DNA from: JBKHYJ01 sp046565505
Lineage (GTDB): Bacteria > Acidobacteriota > Blastocatellia > UBA7656
Assembly: GCA_046565505.1 (NCBI GenBank)
Contig: JBKHYJ010000124.1
Coordinates: 1 to 64,000 of the forward strand
Direction of reading: 5' to 3'
Length of the DNA stretch: 64,000 nt
Shown here piece after piece: positions 28,312 to 37,761 of the stretch. A program made the translations under genes and the position numbers. Within the stretch, counting starts at the first letter, position 1. Each line of letters begins with the position of its first letter. The notes under the pieces are model-generated. The model was not told the DNA's origin. It saw only the letters and a program-made list of their open reading frames with translations, and did no database searches.

Positions 28312-29676
28312 CTACTTCAAGCCCGAAGGCAGACGCGGCGATGAGATCAGCTTCCTGAATTCATCCCAGCGCTTCGCCGGGCGGTCCACCGTGCCGCCCT
28401 TACTCTCTACATATTTCCTGACGAGGTCCTGCCCGAGGTTGTAATTGATCACATAGCTGCGGTATTGATCGAAGAAGCGGACGCGCTGCTGTGCGCGCTC
28501 AAGCGAGACGAGCGTATATTTGACCAGCCACTCGGCCGCCTGGTCCCGGTCGATCTCTCCGTTCAAGTACCTTCGGGCGGCTTCGTTCCCGGCGTAGCTC
28601 AGCTCTGCCAGTATGCCCTGGACTTCGTAATACCTGGCGGCCCTGGACGGGTCGAGGCCGGCGAGCGGAAAGAGGACCTCTCGCTCGTACGCCAGGCGTT
28701 CTTCGCCGGGGAACGCCACCTCTATGCCGAAATTGGCGCTCCCTTCCGCGATCAACGACTGCGGGCTGAACAGAGGGTAGACGGAGAATTCGACCCAGCC
28801 CCGGCCCTTAACCAGATTACTTTCGAGCATCACGTTGTAAACATGGTGGCCGGGGTATCCCTCATGGCAAGCCAGGTCTATCGCGCGGTCGATGTAGATG
28901 GGAAGGTCCGTGTTGATCTGAATCAGGCTATGGCTATTGCCCTTGTACCAGTTGTATCCGCTCCAGGACTTGCCCGTCACATACTCCAACTGAAAACTCT
29001 CCTGCCCCGGCAGGGCGATGTGTTTTCCTGTCCTCGCACGCGCCTCCGCAATTGCCGCTTTAAAGACCGGGTCGAGCTTATCTTTAGGGATGACGAAATC
29101 CCGCTTGAATCTGTCGAGCCGGTCAGGTAACGCGCCCTCCCCTGGCAGCAACGGTTCCAGGCGGCTTAACACCTTCTTGAAATGAGCTTCGGGGTAAGAC
29201 GGCGCGACAGTGTCGTAAAGCGATTTGGACTCTTGATCGAAAGTGAGCTTTGCGCCCCCGAGCATCGCGACCCGCGCCGCGAGCGATTCTAGCTGCTTGC
29301 CGAGGTACTGGTGGCGCAGGCGGACGATCCCTTCCGCCTTTGAAGTGTCGAGCTTTCTCAACCGTTCGATCAGAGCGGCCGCGTCATCTTTGATTGAATC
29401 GAGGGGCCTCTTTTCTGCCCTCGCCTCCGCCTGCCAGGACTCCGGGCCATAATAAGCATCGACATAGTTCTCGTCATGACGGCCGACAGCGAGCACGAGT
29501 TTGACGTAGAGTTCAGCTATTTTGTCCATCTCGGTTAAGGAGGTCGGTCGCGCCGTGCGACCCGCATCTTGCGAACGCCGCGGGCGGCATTCGACGAAGC
29601 CCGCGCCGGCTGAGGAAATAAAAATCACGGCGGCGATGCCATGACAGAGGGCGTTGGTGAGTCGGAGTTTAATCAT
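28312..29676 (-). CDS. DUF885-family secreted metallopeptidase-like protein
   Basis: I choose ATG 29676 (MIKLRLTNALCHGIAAVIF), which opens a signal peptide; the longer frame to 29853 is Arg/Gly-rich and looks non-coding. The mature protein carries HEGYPGHH, the HExxxGHH hallmark of DUF885, preceded by YIDRAIDLAC and followed by SLIAEGSANFGIEVAF with a likely third ligand Glu. DUF885 proteins are putative zinc carboxypeptidase/aminopeptidase-like enzymes, common in Acidobacteriota and often as lipoproteins or secreted forms. It converges with the M49-like gene. Catalytic activity is presumed from the motif only. Confidence 0.9.
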   Translation of the reverse strand: MIKLRLTNALCHGIAAVIFISSAGAGFVECRPRRSQDAGRTARPTSLTEMDKIAELYVKLVLAVGRHDENYVDAYYGPESWQAEARAEKRPLDSIKDDAAALIERLRKLDTSKAEGIVRLRHQYLGKQLESLAARVAMLGGAKLTFDQESKSLYDTVAPSYPEAHFKKVLSRLEPLLPGEGALPDRLDRFKRDFVIPKDKLDPVFKAAIAEARARTGKHIALPGQESFQLEYVTGKSWSGYNWYKGNSHSLIQINTDLPIYIDRAIDLACHEGYPGHHVYNVMLESNLVKGRGWVEFSVYPLFSPQSLIAEGSANFGIEVAFPGEERLAYEREVLFPLAGLDPSRAARYYEVQGILAELSYAGNEAARRYLNGEIDRDQAAEWLVKYTLVSLERAQQRVRFFDQYRSYVINYNLGQDLVRKYVESKGGTVDRPAKRWDEFRKLISSPRLPSGLK

Positions 29677-29797
29677 AATATGCCGCGACCCTCGCGGGAC
29701 AGGGTAGCTTGAAGTAGCTTGATGATGTCGGGCGGGGCGGCCCCGCCGGCGGCCGCATCCGCCGAACCCCCGCGCGGTTGAGCCAATGCCGCGCGTC

Positions 29798-30466
29798 TCA
29801 GACCTTGCCGCCGCCGCTCCCGTATGTTTGCCGGTAGTCCGCGATAGCCGCATCGATAACTCTCAGCGCATGTTCCCGCCCATACCGCCGCGCTATGCTG
29901 ACCTGCTGTGCCTTCCCCGGCATGAGCTTGTACGTGGCAAAGTAGTGCTCGAGCCTGTCGACGAGGACCGCCGGCAAGTCCGTGATCTCTTGAGTTTCGC
30001 CCCACACGTAATCATTCAGCAGTACGGCTATAATCTTATCGTCGGCCTCACCCGCGTCAACCATTTGCAACCCGCCCACGACGCGGGCCGCCACGACAAT
30101 TTCAGACTTCGAGATGGGCCGCTCGCTCAGGACACAAACGTCCAGGGGGTCGCCGTCCCCGCGCTTCGCGGTGGGCGAAAGGAGGCGGAAGTTTTCACCG
30201 CAAAATGTTCTCGGGATGAAGCCATACAGCGTCGGCGGCTGGGCGGAGGTCCGCTGTGGCCTGTCCACGCGCAGGTAGCCGCTGACTTTGTCTACTTCGT
30301 ATTTCACCAGGTCGAAGGGAGTGATTTCGATGTAAGCGTTGACGACCGCGGGCGAGTCCGGCCCCGTCTCAAGGCCATGCCACGGATGCGGACGCCATTG
30401 CTGGAATGCTCTGTCTTTCACAGCCCCCCTATCATTCGTGTGTTCATTCGAGATTCGCTCGCACAC
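29798..30466 (-). CDS. ppa: Family I inorganic pyrophosphatase
   Basis: The protein has 222 residues with the motifs of soluble family I enzymes: KYEVDKVSGYLRVDR, TLYGFIPRTFCGE and the metal-binding GDGDPLDVCVL, followed by VVGGLQMVDAGEADDKIIAV. It hydrolyses pyrophosphate to phosphate in the cytoplasm and pulls biosynthetic reactions forward. The N-terminal extension before HPWHGLETG is longer than in most members, so a start inside the frame (for example the GTG at 30421) is possible. It stands alone, with 121 bases to the DUF885 start. Confidence 0.93.
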   Translation of the reverse strand: MCERISNEHTNDRGAVKDRAFQQWRPHPWHGLETGPDSPAVVNAYIEITPFDLVKYEVDKVSGYLRVDRPQRTSAQPPTLYGFIPRTFCGENFRLLSPTAKRGDGDPLDVCVLSERPISKSEIVVAARVVGGLQMVDAGEADDKIIAVLLNDYVWGETQEITDLPAVLVDRLEHYFATYKLMPGKAQQVSIARRYGREHALRVIDAAIADYRQTYGSGGGKV

Positions 30467-30680
30467 TATTCTAGCATCATCAACTAAGCCTGTAATGCTG
30501 ATTAGACAGGCGAGCCCGAGCGGGGGCGCGATGGGGTCAGGCTGGCTCGGCCGCGGCAGGTAAATTTTCGGTAGGTTGGCGGGCGCTCAGACTTTACCGC
30601 CTCATTCTCGATAACCCTGACCCTGGCATGCGCGACGACCCGAAAGGCCCCTCCCTATAGTACAATCTCTAGAAGAGCTT

Positions 30681-31127
30681 ATGGTCAGATCAGAGAAAAA
30701 TCAGGCGGGCGGTCTTATAACAATCCCCAGGCTGACGGGCAAGTACCAGGAGGTGCGGGTTACGTTCATCGGCGCGTCTTTTTCGCCGTCCGGTGAGAAC
30801 CAGTACGCCGATGATGATTTCGGGCAGTTCATCATCGACGAGATCTTTCGCCGTCAAAGCATTCTAACTAAGTACAAGGGGGTTTTACGCAAGGCTCACC
30901 ACTGCCGCAAGTGCGGCGCCGAGTTGACGGGCAAGAGGACTCACCGCCGAAGATTCTTTTTGGACGTTGCGTATAAGCAGTTGCCGCCGTTCAAAATTGA
31001 AATGGAGATGCCGGGCATCACCTGCCGCCGGTGCGCGACAAACAACGCCATCAACGACCAGAACACAGAGTACGTTGTGTGTGGGGCGATAGCCCGAGCC
31101 TTTGAATCGTTGAAGAGGCTCATCTAA
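30681..31127 (+). CDS. Small protein with a four-cysteine zinc-ribbon-like pattern, function unknown
   Basis: The protein has 148 residues. Two CxxC pairs are visible, HHCRKCGAEL near 72-81 and GITCRRCATN near 111-120, spaced about 38 residues, as in split zinc ribbons. The rest is a beta-strand-rich N-terminus (GKYQEVRVTFIGASFSPSGE) and a short helical tail. No signal peptide is present, so it is cytoplasmic. I do not recognise a family. It converges on the LLM oxidoreductase with a 30-base gap and shares no operon. Start at ATG 30681 is the first in frame; no strong ribosome site is visible. Confidence 0.7.
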   Translation: MVRSEKNQAGGLITIPRLTGKYQEVRVTFIGASFSPSGENQYADDDFGQFIIDEIFRRQSILTKYKGVLRKAHHCRKCGAELTGKRTHRRRFFLDVAYKQLPPFKIEMEMPGITCRRCATNNAINDQNTEYVVCGAIARAFESLKRLI

Positions 31128-31157
31128 GCCTGTCAGGTCGGCTTACTCCTGGCCCGG

Positions 31158-31997
31158 CTATTCCACACGCGGCGGTCCCTGACGTATGCGCGAGCGCGGC
31201 CTTTCTGTGTCAGCGGAGTAAGCGCTTTCCAGCCACCATGTCGCGCCAGCCTCGGCGAATGGGCGGACGATTTTGACCGACCGCTTATGATTACCGCCGG
31301 GCGTGGTGCCTCCGACAATAATGTCGAATGGGGTCGTCCGCTCGCGGTGCTCGTCAACGAACTGCTTCAACTCTCGGACCTCGTCGGGGTTCATCCGAGT
31401 CATGGTCTTGTACTTCTGCGGAATGATGCCATCCCATGCGAGCGTCCGCCGAAGCGATTTCCCTTTGGGCCAAACGCCTACGACCCAGACAGGGATGCCG
31501 TCCGCCTGCACGGGCCGAGGCAACATAGTCATCTCATCGACGCGGTAATGCTCGCCGTTAAAACTGAATGGCTCTCCGCGCCAGAGGCCGGCCAGTATCT
31601 CCAGGCCCTCGTCGAGCATCGCGGCCCGAACCTTCAGGTCCGTCGCCTCCCCTACTTTGTAGAAGCCGCCATCATCCTTAGCCGCCCCCAGCCCGACTGA
31701 CAGAGTGAGGCGGCCGCCCGACAGGTGGTCGAGGGTGACCGTCTCGCGTGCCAGCTTCCACGGGCGGCGGCGCGTGATCGGGGTAATGATGGTGCCTATT
31801 CGTATGCGCTCGGTCCTCATCGCCATAGCCGCCAGCACGACCCACGGATCGAACCAGGGTATGGCCTCGCCCGGCTTGATCTCTATGGCTAGCGCGTCGG
31901 CGATGAAGACGCCGTCCCATCCCGCGGCCTCGGCTTCGGCGGCAAGGCCGCTGATGCTCATGGCGTCCCCGCCCTCGATCATGAATCCGTATTTCAT
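31158..31997 (-). CDS. LLM-class (luciferase-like) flavin-dependent oxidoreductase
   Basis: ATG 31997 (MKYGFMIEGGDAMSISGLAA) has GGGAGAG just upstream and is preferred to 32048. The protein is about 280 residues with the TIM-barrel landmarks of bacterial luciferase-like monooxygenases and F420 reductases: EAAGWDGVFIAD, MRTERIRIGTIITPI, RRRPWKLARETVTLDHLSGGRL and GLGAAKDDGGF. These enzymes use FMN or F420 to oxidise or reduce small molecules. The specific substrate and the cofactor cannot be told from sequence. It is a single gene with no partner on its strand. Confidence 0.92.
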   Translation of the reverse strand: MKYGFMIEGGDAMSISGLAAEAEAAGWDGVFIADALAIEIKPGEAIPWFDPWVVLAAMAMRTERIRIGTIITPITRRRPWKLARETVTLDHLSGGRLTLSVGLGAAKDDGGFYKVGEATDLKVRAAMLDEGLEILAGLWRGEPFSFNGEHYRVDEMTMLPRPVQADGIPVWVVGVWPKGKSLRRTLAWDGIIPQKYKTMTRMNPDEVRELKQFVDEHRERTTPFDIIVGGTTPGGNHKRSVKIVRPFAEAGATWWLESAYSADTERPRSRIRQGPPRVE

Positions 31998-32610
31998 AAA
32001 CTCTCCCTTGAGCAATCCTCCCTTTAGAATTCCTTGCTCTTTAATCATAGGCCGGCATTCCTGTCATCCCCTGTCATATTTCCGTGACGCCCCCGGCCCG
32101 GAGGCAGGCGGATTGCCTCCACGGCGCGCCCCAGTATTTGCCCGGCGCTTGATGTGCGTAGGCGAGAATGGATTCTCGCAAAAATCGGCTCTAACTTTCT
32201 TGCGCGGGCCGGGCGAATCCTGTATGCTCCTGCGCGCACAGGCAAATGATATAGGCCTCAAACAGGTACTGCCCTGGGATAAAAGGGCGGGAAAAAAGTT
32301 GACCTGAACCTTAGTTGTAACTGCTTCGATTTCCAATAACAGTGGAGAATCAAACCGACCCGGGGGCGCGTACGGCCTGACCGTCAACAGGATCGTAGCC
32401 GTTCAAGTTTTAGCGGCGAATGCGTGCAAACCGTAGTACGGCCTGATCGAAATCAGAATCAGGCCGCAGTCAAATTCCAGTTCTAAAACCTCGTCGGCTC
32501 GTTTCACCTGCAACTGCGGAGAGTGGGCGGCAACTAAGGGGCAGTGCCTTCCATACAGCCAGTGTCTTTGTCGAATCTTGACCAGATAAACAAACTTAAG
32601 GGAGATCATT
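31998..32610. other. Intergenic region before the BNR/HYR protein gene
   Basis: About 610 bases without a supported gene. It contains a small hairpin at 32439-32466 (CGGCCTGAT/ATCAGGCCG), and the ten-base phrase GTACGGCCTG occurs twice nearby. A GGGAGAT ribosome site lies just before the next start. Confidence 0.55.
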
Positions 32611-35600
32611 ATGAGGAACAATCAGAGATACACACTACTATTCGCCGTCTTCGCCCTGGTAGCCTTGCTGGCCCTGACTTCCGCCGCCCGCGTGACGACG
32701 CAGGCAAAGAAAGGCGCCGCCGACAGGCCCTCCCCGGCCAGGAAGAACGCCGATGACCCACACAGGTCTGTCGGACGTGCGATCAAGCAACTGCAAAAAC
32801 CTGCCGGCGGTCAGGACGCGCTGAAATCTACGATCCTGATACCCGGCGACGACGAGGACGAAGACGCCGACGACCCGGACCTCCCCCCGTGGATGGTCGG
32901 AAAGATTGACAAAGAGGCTTACCTGCGCCTGCGTGGCGATTACATAGACATGCTCCGCGGCAGGCCCATCGATTTGCCATTCGACCCGCGCGAGAAGGCC
33001 ATCCAGCAAATGGAAAAGCAGGAAGCTCAGGTGAGGGAGCGGGCGCGGCGCGGCGCGGCCAACGCCGTGGACGTGTCGAACTGGACGTTCCTCGGCCCGT
33101 CGCCCATACCGCTCGGCCAGACCAGCACGACCAGGGTCCCCGTCAGCGGCCGCACCATCGCGATAGCGGTCCACCCGACTGACCCCGACACGGTGTATGT
33201 CGGGACGGCGCAGGGCGGGCTTTACAAATCGACGAACGGGGGAGCCAACTGGACCAAGCTCTTTGAATTTCAGCTGGAGTCGCTCGCCATCGGCGCAATC
33301 ACCATCGACCCGGCCGACAGCAACATCGTCTACGTCGGGACGGGCGAGCCTAACCTTTCGGCCGACAGCTTTGCGGGCCGCGGCCTTTACATAATCCGAA
33401 ACGCCAACAGCGGCAGCCCGAACCTCAACGGGCCTTTCCGGCTCAATGGCGGCGGCAGCGATGTTTTTACGGGGCGGGCCATCGGGCGTATAGTGGTCAA
33501 CCCTCTTGATAACAACACCATTTTTGTTTCCACCACGTCGGGCACGGGCGGGAACCCGAACACGAGCCCCGCGGCCCTGCCCCCGCGCGGCGTCTACCGC
33601 TCGACCAACGCGCAATCTCCCAACCCGACCTTTTCACAGGTTCAGATAACCGGGGTGGCGACGCCGAACGACCGCAGTGTGATCGACCTGGCGCTCGATC
33701 CCGGCAACCCGAATCTTCTGATCGCCACGGTGGTCGGGGCGGCGAGCGACGGCGGCATCTATCGCACGGCTAACGCTCTGGACCCGACACCCACATTCAC
33801 GCGCACATTGACGTTGCCCGATGGCTCGACGAATGGGCGCGCCGAGTTGTACCTCAACAGGAATGCTACGGGGGTGACGATCTACGCCGCGACGGGCGAA
33901 ATCTCCTCGGTGGCGCTGGGCGGGCCGGCCTGCTCAGCCACGTCTGCGGGCATGTTGCGCAGGTCAACCGACGGGGGCTTGACTTGGTCGACGCCGCTGC
34001 CCGGCTCGACGGGCTTCTGCGGCGGGCAATGCTTCTACGACATGGCGCTGGCGGTTACGCCCGATAATCAGACCATACACCTGGGCGGCGCGGCGCGCGG
34101 CGGGTCGGGCAGTTGCACCGTCGATGTGATGAAGCGTTCGACGAATGGCGGGGCGAGCTTCGCGCGGAACGATAACACCCTGCACGCGGACGAACACGCT
34201 TTAGCCATAGCGCCTTCAAACCCGCAGGTCGTCTACACGGGCAGCGATGGCGGCATATGGAGATCGACCAACAATGGCACGACGTGGACGAGTCTTAACA
34301 ACGCGAGCTTCAGCGCGACACAGTTCCAGGGCGTCGCGGTCCACCCATTCGACAGGTACTTCCTCATGGGCGGCACACAGGATAACGGGACCAACTGTCT
34401 GGCCCCGGATGGCGTGACCTGGACCCACTGTCAGGACGGGGATGGCGGCTACGCCGTGATCGACGACAACGCGCAGGATACGACCAACGTCCTGATGTAC
34501 CACACGTTCTTCAATCAGACTAACTCGCAGATAGCCTTCGAGCGCGCGACGAGCACGGCCGCGAACGCGAACGGGATACTGGGCTGGACCTTCAGGGGTT
34601 GTTCCGGGGTGACGAGCAACAACGGGATTCGCTGCGCAGACAACGTGCTCTTTTACGCGCCTCTCGCGCAGGGGCCGGGGAACCCGAACACACTTTACTT
34701 CGGGACGGATCGGTTGTACCGCTCGACCAACCGCGGCGACACGATGACTCTGGTCAGCCAGGGGCCGCTGGTCCCATCGCCGCTCCCGACCAGCACCTCC
34801 GGCATAGTCATCACGACCATTGGCATATCGCCGCAGGACGATAACGTCAGGATAGTCGGCATGAGGAACGGCCAAGTATTCGCCACGACAACGGGCTCGG
34901 CTACGCTCACCAACGTCACGGGGGCGAACTTCCCGGCCCCGAACCCGGCCGACACGACTAGGAACTCCATCGGCCGCGCGGTGATCGACCCGAACAACAA
35001 GTTCACCGCTTACGTGACTTTCACGAGCTTCTCGCCCGCGCCCGGCCAGCACATATTCAAGACGACGAACCTCAACAGCCCGAGCCCGACCTGGACGCCC
35101 TCCAGCAATGGCATCCCCAGCGTGCCGGTCAGCTCGCTGGTGATAGACCCGCAGGACTCCAACAGGCTCTACGCGGGCACGGACATCGGCGTCTATCATT
35201 CCACGGATGGCGGCGCGAACTGGGCTCCATACGGCACGGGCTTGCCTCGCGTTGCCGTCTTCGACGTGAAGATATCTAACGTACAGCGCCTTCTTCGCAT
35301 CGCGACTCATGGCAGAGGCATCGCCGAGATCGGCATCGTCGGGCGTCAACTTCCCGTGCTTCGCAGCGGAGGCGCGGCGGTCATCGCAGAGGGCTGCACG
35401 CCGGGTAACGGCGTGATCGACCCGGGCGAAGACGTGACTGTGAGCTTCGGCGTTTCAAACATAGGGGCCGGGCCCACACAGAACCTTACGGTGACGTTGC
35501 TGCCGACGGGCGGGGTGACGTTGCCGAGCGGCCCGGAGAATTATGGCGCGGTCGAGCCGGGCACTATCGTCACAAGAAACTTCAACCTGTCGAACAACGC

Positions 35601-36873
35601 GGCCTGCGGCGACACGATCACCCTGAGCTTCCACCTGCAAGACGGGGACGCGGACCTCGGGACGATTAGCATCCCATTCACTCTCGGTGTGCTCGTCACG
35701 TCGCCCCCGACCTTTACAGAGAACTTCGACGCCGCGGCGGCGCCCGCGCTGCCGGCAGGCTGGGTCACGGCGCGCGCTGGCGCCGGGGCTACCCCGCCGC
35801 TGTGGGTGACCTCAACCACTTCGAGCAGCACCGCGCCGAATTCCGCCTTCTCGGGCGGGTCAACGACGCCCGGTGAGAATAGCCTGGACTCGCCGGTCAC
35901 GGCCATCCCGAGCGCGCCGGCATCCGGGACGAATCCGGGCGTGCGCCTGTCGTTCAGGAATAGCTATAACACCGAAGCCAATTTCGATGGCGGGGTGTTA
36001 GAGATCAGCATCAACGGCGGCCCATTCGTGGACATCCTGGCGGCCGGGGGGAGCTTCCTTGAAGGGGGCTATAACGGCTCGATAGGAGTCACCGATAGCG
36101 CCCTGACCGGGCGGCAAGCCTGGACGGGGAACTCCGGTGGATTCATCACCACGACGGTCATACTGCCCGCGGCTTCTTACGGCCAGAACGCCCAGTTGAG
36201 GTGGCGGACGGCGTTCGACACAGGCACTAACCCGGCGGGCGGTGGCATGCGCATCGACGACGTTTCGATCTTTGCCGCGACGCGACAGTGCTGCGCCGGG
36301 GCGTGTCTGCTTACCTGCCCGCCCAATGTCACCGTCTCGAATACTCCGGGTCAGTGCGGGGCCATCGTCAATTTCCCGGCCCCCACCTACACCGGGAACT
36401 GCGGCGTAGTCACAACCACGCCGGCCTCCGGCTCCTTCTTCCCCGTAGGGACGACTACAGTCGTCGTTAAGGGGCAGAGGCTCGATGGCACGTCCGACAC
36501 CTGCTCGTTCACCGTCAGGGTTAACGACACTGAGCCTCCGGCCGTCAGCGCGGCGACCGTAGACAAGCGGACGCTCTGGCCTCCCCTGCACCAGATGGAA
36601 GCCATAACCGTCAGCTACACCGCCACCGACAATTGCGGCGTGAACTGCGTGCTGAGCGTCACCAGCAATGAGCCGATAAACGGGCTAGGCGACGGCGATA
36701 CGGCTCCTGATTGGGTGATAGTTGACGCGCATCATTTGTTCTTGCGCGCCGAACGCGGAGGGAAGGGCAGCGGGCGTGTTTACACGATCACCGTGACCTG
36801 TAATGATGGCTCCGGCAACACGGTCGTCAGGGCAGTAACCGTTCAAGTGCCGAAGGACCAGACCACGAAGTAG
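32611..36873 (+). CDS. Large secreted BNR/sortilin-type propeller protein with HYR domain
   Basis: The protein has 1420 residues. A signal peptide (LLFAVFALVALLALTSAA) leads into an acidic linker (GDDEDEDADDPDLPP near 80-93). From about 155 to 910 runs a propeller with repeated phrases such as DPDTVYVGTAQGGLYKSTNG, TIDPADSNIVYVGTG and YRSTNRG, matching BNR/Asp-box or VPS10-like repeats. Then come a CARDB-like Ig domain (VIDPGEDVTVSFGVSN), a jelly-roll-like MAM/choice-of-anchor region and a HYR domain with paired cysteines (LTCPPNVTVSNTPGQCGAIV). It is a surface or secreted protein, possibly glycan- or protein-binding. No sortase, PEP-CTERM or type IX C-terminal signal is evident. Confidence 0.9.
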   Translation: MRNNQRYTLLFAVFALVALLALTSAARVTTQAKKGAADRPSPARKNADDPHRSVGRAIKQLQKPAGGQDALKSTILIPGDDEDEDADDPDLPPWMVGKIDKEAYLRLRGDYIDMLRGRPIDLPFDPREKAIQQMEKQEAQVRERARRGAANAVDVSNWTFLGPSPIPLGQTSTTRVPVSGRTIAIAVHPTDPDTVYVGTAQGGLYKSTNGGANWTKLFEFQLESLAIGAITIDPADSNIVYVGTGEPNLSADSFAGRGLYIIRNANSGSPNLNGPFRLNGGGSDVFTGRAIGRIVVNPLDNNTIFVSTTSGTGGNPNTSPAALPPRGVYRSTNAQSPNPTFSQVQITGVATPNDRSVIDLALDPGNPNLLIATVVGAASDGGIYRTANALDPTPTFTRTLTLPDGSTNGRAELYLNRNATGVTIYAATGEISSVALGGPACSATSAGMLRRSTDGGLTWSTPLPGSTGFCGGQCFYDMALAVTPDNQTIHLGGAARGGSGSCTVDVMKRSTNGGASFARNDNTLHADEHALAIAPSNPQVVYTGSDGGIWRSTNNGTTWTSLNNASFSATQFQGVAVHPFDRYFLMGGTQDNGTNCLAPDGVTWTHCQDGDGGYAVIDDNAQDTTNVLMYHTFFNQTNSQIAFERATSTAANANGILGWTFRGCSGVTSNNGIRCADNVLFYAPLAQGPGNPNTLYFGTDRLYRSTNRGDTMTLVSQGPLVPSPLPTSTSGIVITTIGISPQDDNVRIVGMRNGQVFATTTGSATLTNVTGANFPAPNPADTTRNSIGRAVIDPNNKFTAYVTFTSFSPAPGQHIFKTTNLNSPSPTWTPSSNGIPSVPVSSLVIDPQDSNRLYAGTDIGVYHSTDGGANWAPYGTGLPRVAVFDVKISNVQRLLRIATHGRGIAEIGIVGRQLPVLRSGGAAVIAEGCTPGNGVIDPGEDVTVSFGVSNIGAGPTQNLTVTLLPTGGVTLPSGPENYGAVEPGTIVTRNFNLSNNAACGDTITLSFHLQDGDADLGTISIPFTLGVLVTSPPTFTENFDAAAAPALPAGWVTARAGAGATPPLWVTSTTSSSTAPNSAFSGGSTTPGENSLDSPVTAIPSAPASGTNPGVRLSFRNSYNTEANFDGGVLEISINGGPFVDILAAGGSFLEGGYNGSIGVTDSALTGRQAWTGNSGGFITTTVILPAASYGQNAQLRWRTAFDTGTNPAGGGMRIDDVSIFAATRQCCAGACLLTCPPNVTVSNTPGQCGAIVNFPAPTYTGNCGVVTTTPASGSFFPVGTTTVVVKGQRLDGTSDTCSFTVRVNDTEPPAVSAATVDKRTLWPPLHQMEAITVSYTATDNCGVNCVLSVTSNEPINGLGDGDTAPDWVIVDAHHLFLRAERGGKGSGRVYTITVTCNDGSGNTVVRAVTVQVPKDQTTK

Positions 36874-36927
36874 ACCGCTCGAACACGGTCTGCCCGGCTA
36901 CAAACGGGCGAGCATTAACCATAACTC

Positions 36928-36961
36928 CCCGCGGCGTCACAGTGGCGTGTGACGCCGCGGG
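36928..36961 (+). terminator. 13-bp perfect stem-loop after the BNR/HYR gene
   Basis: CCCGCGGCGTCAC (36928-36940), loop AGTGGCGT, GTGACGCCGCGGG (36949-36961). It lies 55 bases after the stop. No T run follows. Confidence 0.6.
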
Positions 36962-36980
36962 CCGAACAGCTTTAAGATAT

Positions 36981-37439
36981 ATGAGTATGTATAAACCTTG
37001 TGCCACCTTCGCGACCCTATTACTCGCGGCCACCTTGCAACTGCCTGCGCTCTCAAAAACCTGGCTGACTCAACGCAATGGCGTTCAGCCGATCCCGAAA
37101 CAGGGCGTTGAAGGCACAGAAGATGGGGGGGCTAAATCAACACGATTCGATTGCCTCCCGGAAGGATTTAAATTGACCGACATCGTTTCTTATAACGAGA
37201 AAGGGAAGGGCGGCGACCATCTTACCATCAGAGATAAACTCACCGACATGAAGGCTCAGTGCAAAGAAGGAAAACTCATCCATAAGAAGGGGAGAGAAAT
37301 ACGATTCTTCAAGTTTTCTTGCTTCGGTAACCCGCCGGCCGATTACGATGAAATAGCGCAAAAAGAGCGTGAGCAATTAGAAAAACTACAAAAGGATTAC
37401 ACGGTCATAGTCGTCGCATGCGACCCTCGGACGAACTGA
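36981..37439 (+). CDS. Small secreted protein of unknown function
   Basis: I use ATG 36981; the frame is open to 36942 but that stretch overlaps a terminator hairpin. About 152 residues with a signal-like start (YKPCATFATLLLAATLQLPALS). The mature part is charged, has four Cys spread along it (DCLPEG, QCKEG, SCFGN, VACDP) that could form disulfides, and ends TVIVVACDPRTN. No family is recognised. Codon use is less GC-rich than its neighbours. It follows the BNR/HYR gene on the same strand but behind a terminator, so it is probably its own unit. Confidence 0.65.
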   Translation: MSMYKPCATFATLLLAATLQLPALSKTWLTQRNGVQPIPKQGVEGTEDGGAKSTRFDCLPEGFKLTDIVSYNEKGKGGDHLTIRDKLTDMKAQCKEGKLIHKKGREIRFFKFSCFGNPPADYDEIAQKEREQLEKLQKDYTVIVVACDPRTN

Positions 37440-37761
37440 AGGTGATCCCACGGCCAGCGCGACAGAAAAGCGCGCGGCGGCGAAATGACGGAAAATTGCA
37501 ACAAGTTGACTATGTCAAATGAATGCCGGATTTCCGCTGATGTTTGCTGCCTCACATTTCCGCTCAGGGCATGCGCGTTCTTGCTCTGACGAATACGCTT
37601 CTTATAAAATAATGACTCAACTTGAAGCGGTTACCTTCTGAACTCAGGTTCCACGACTGCAACTCATAATCAAAAAAGGAGTAGGCCTACGTCTGCGATG
37701 CCTCCGCAGGCACATTAGCTTTCTGCCTCCTGGGCGCTGCCAGAATCAGGCTTTGTAAAGT
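37440..37761. other. Intergenic region before the extracellular nuclease gene
   Basis: About 320 bases, noticeably AT-richer than the flanking genes. No gene, strong hairpin or clear promoter was recognised. Confidence 0.55.

Noticed and set aside
34216..35349. Long minus-strand frame opposite the BNR/HYR gene
   Set aside because: Antisense shadow with Arg/Val-rich translation and no domain.
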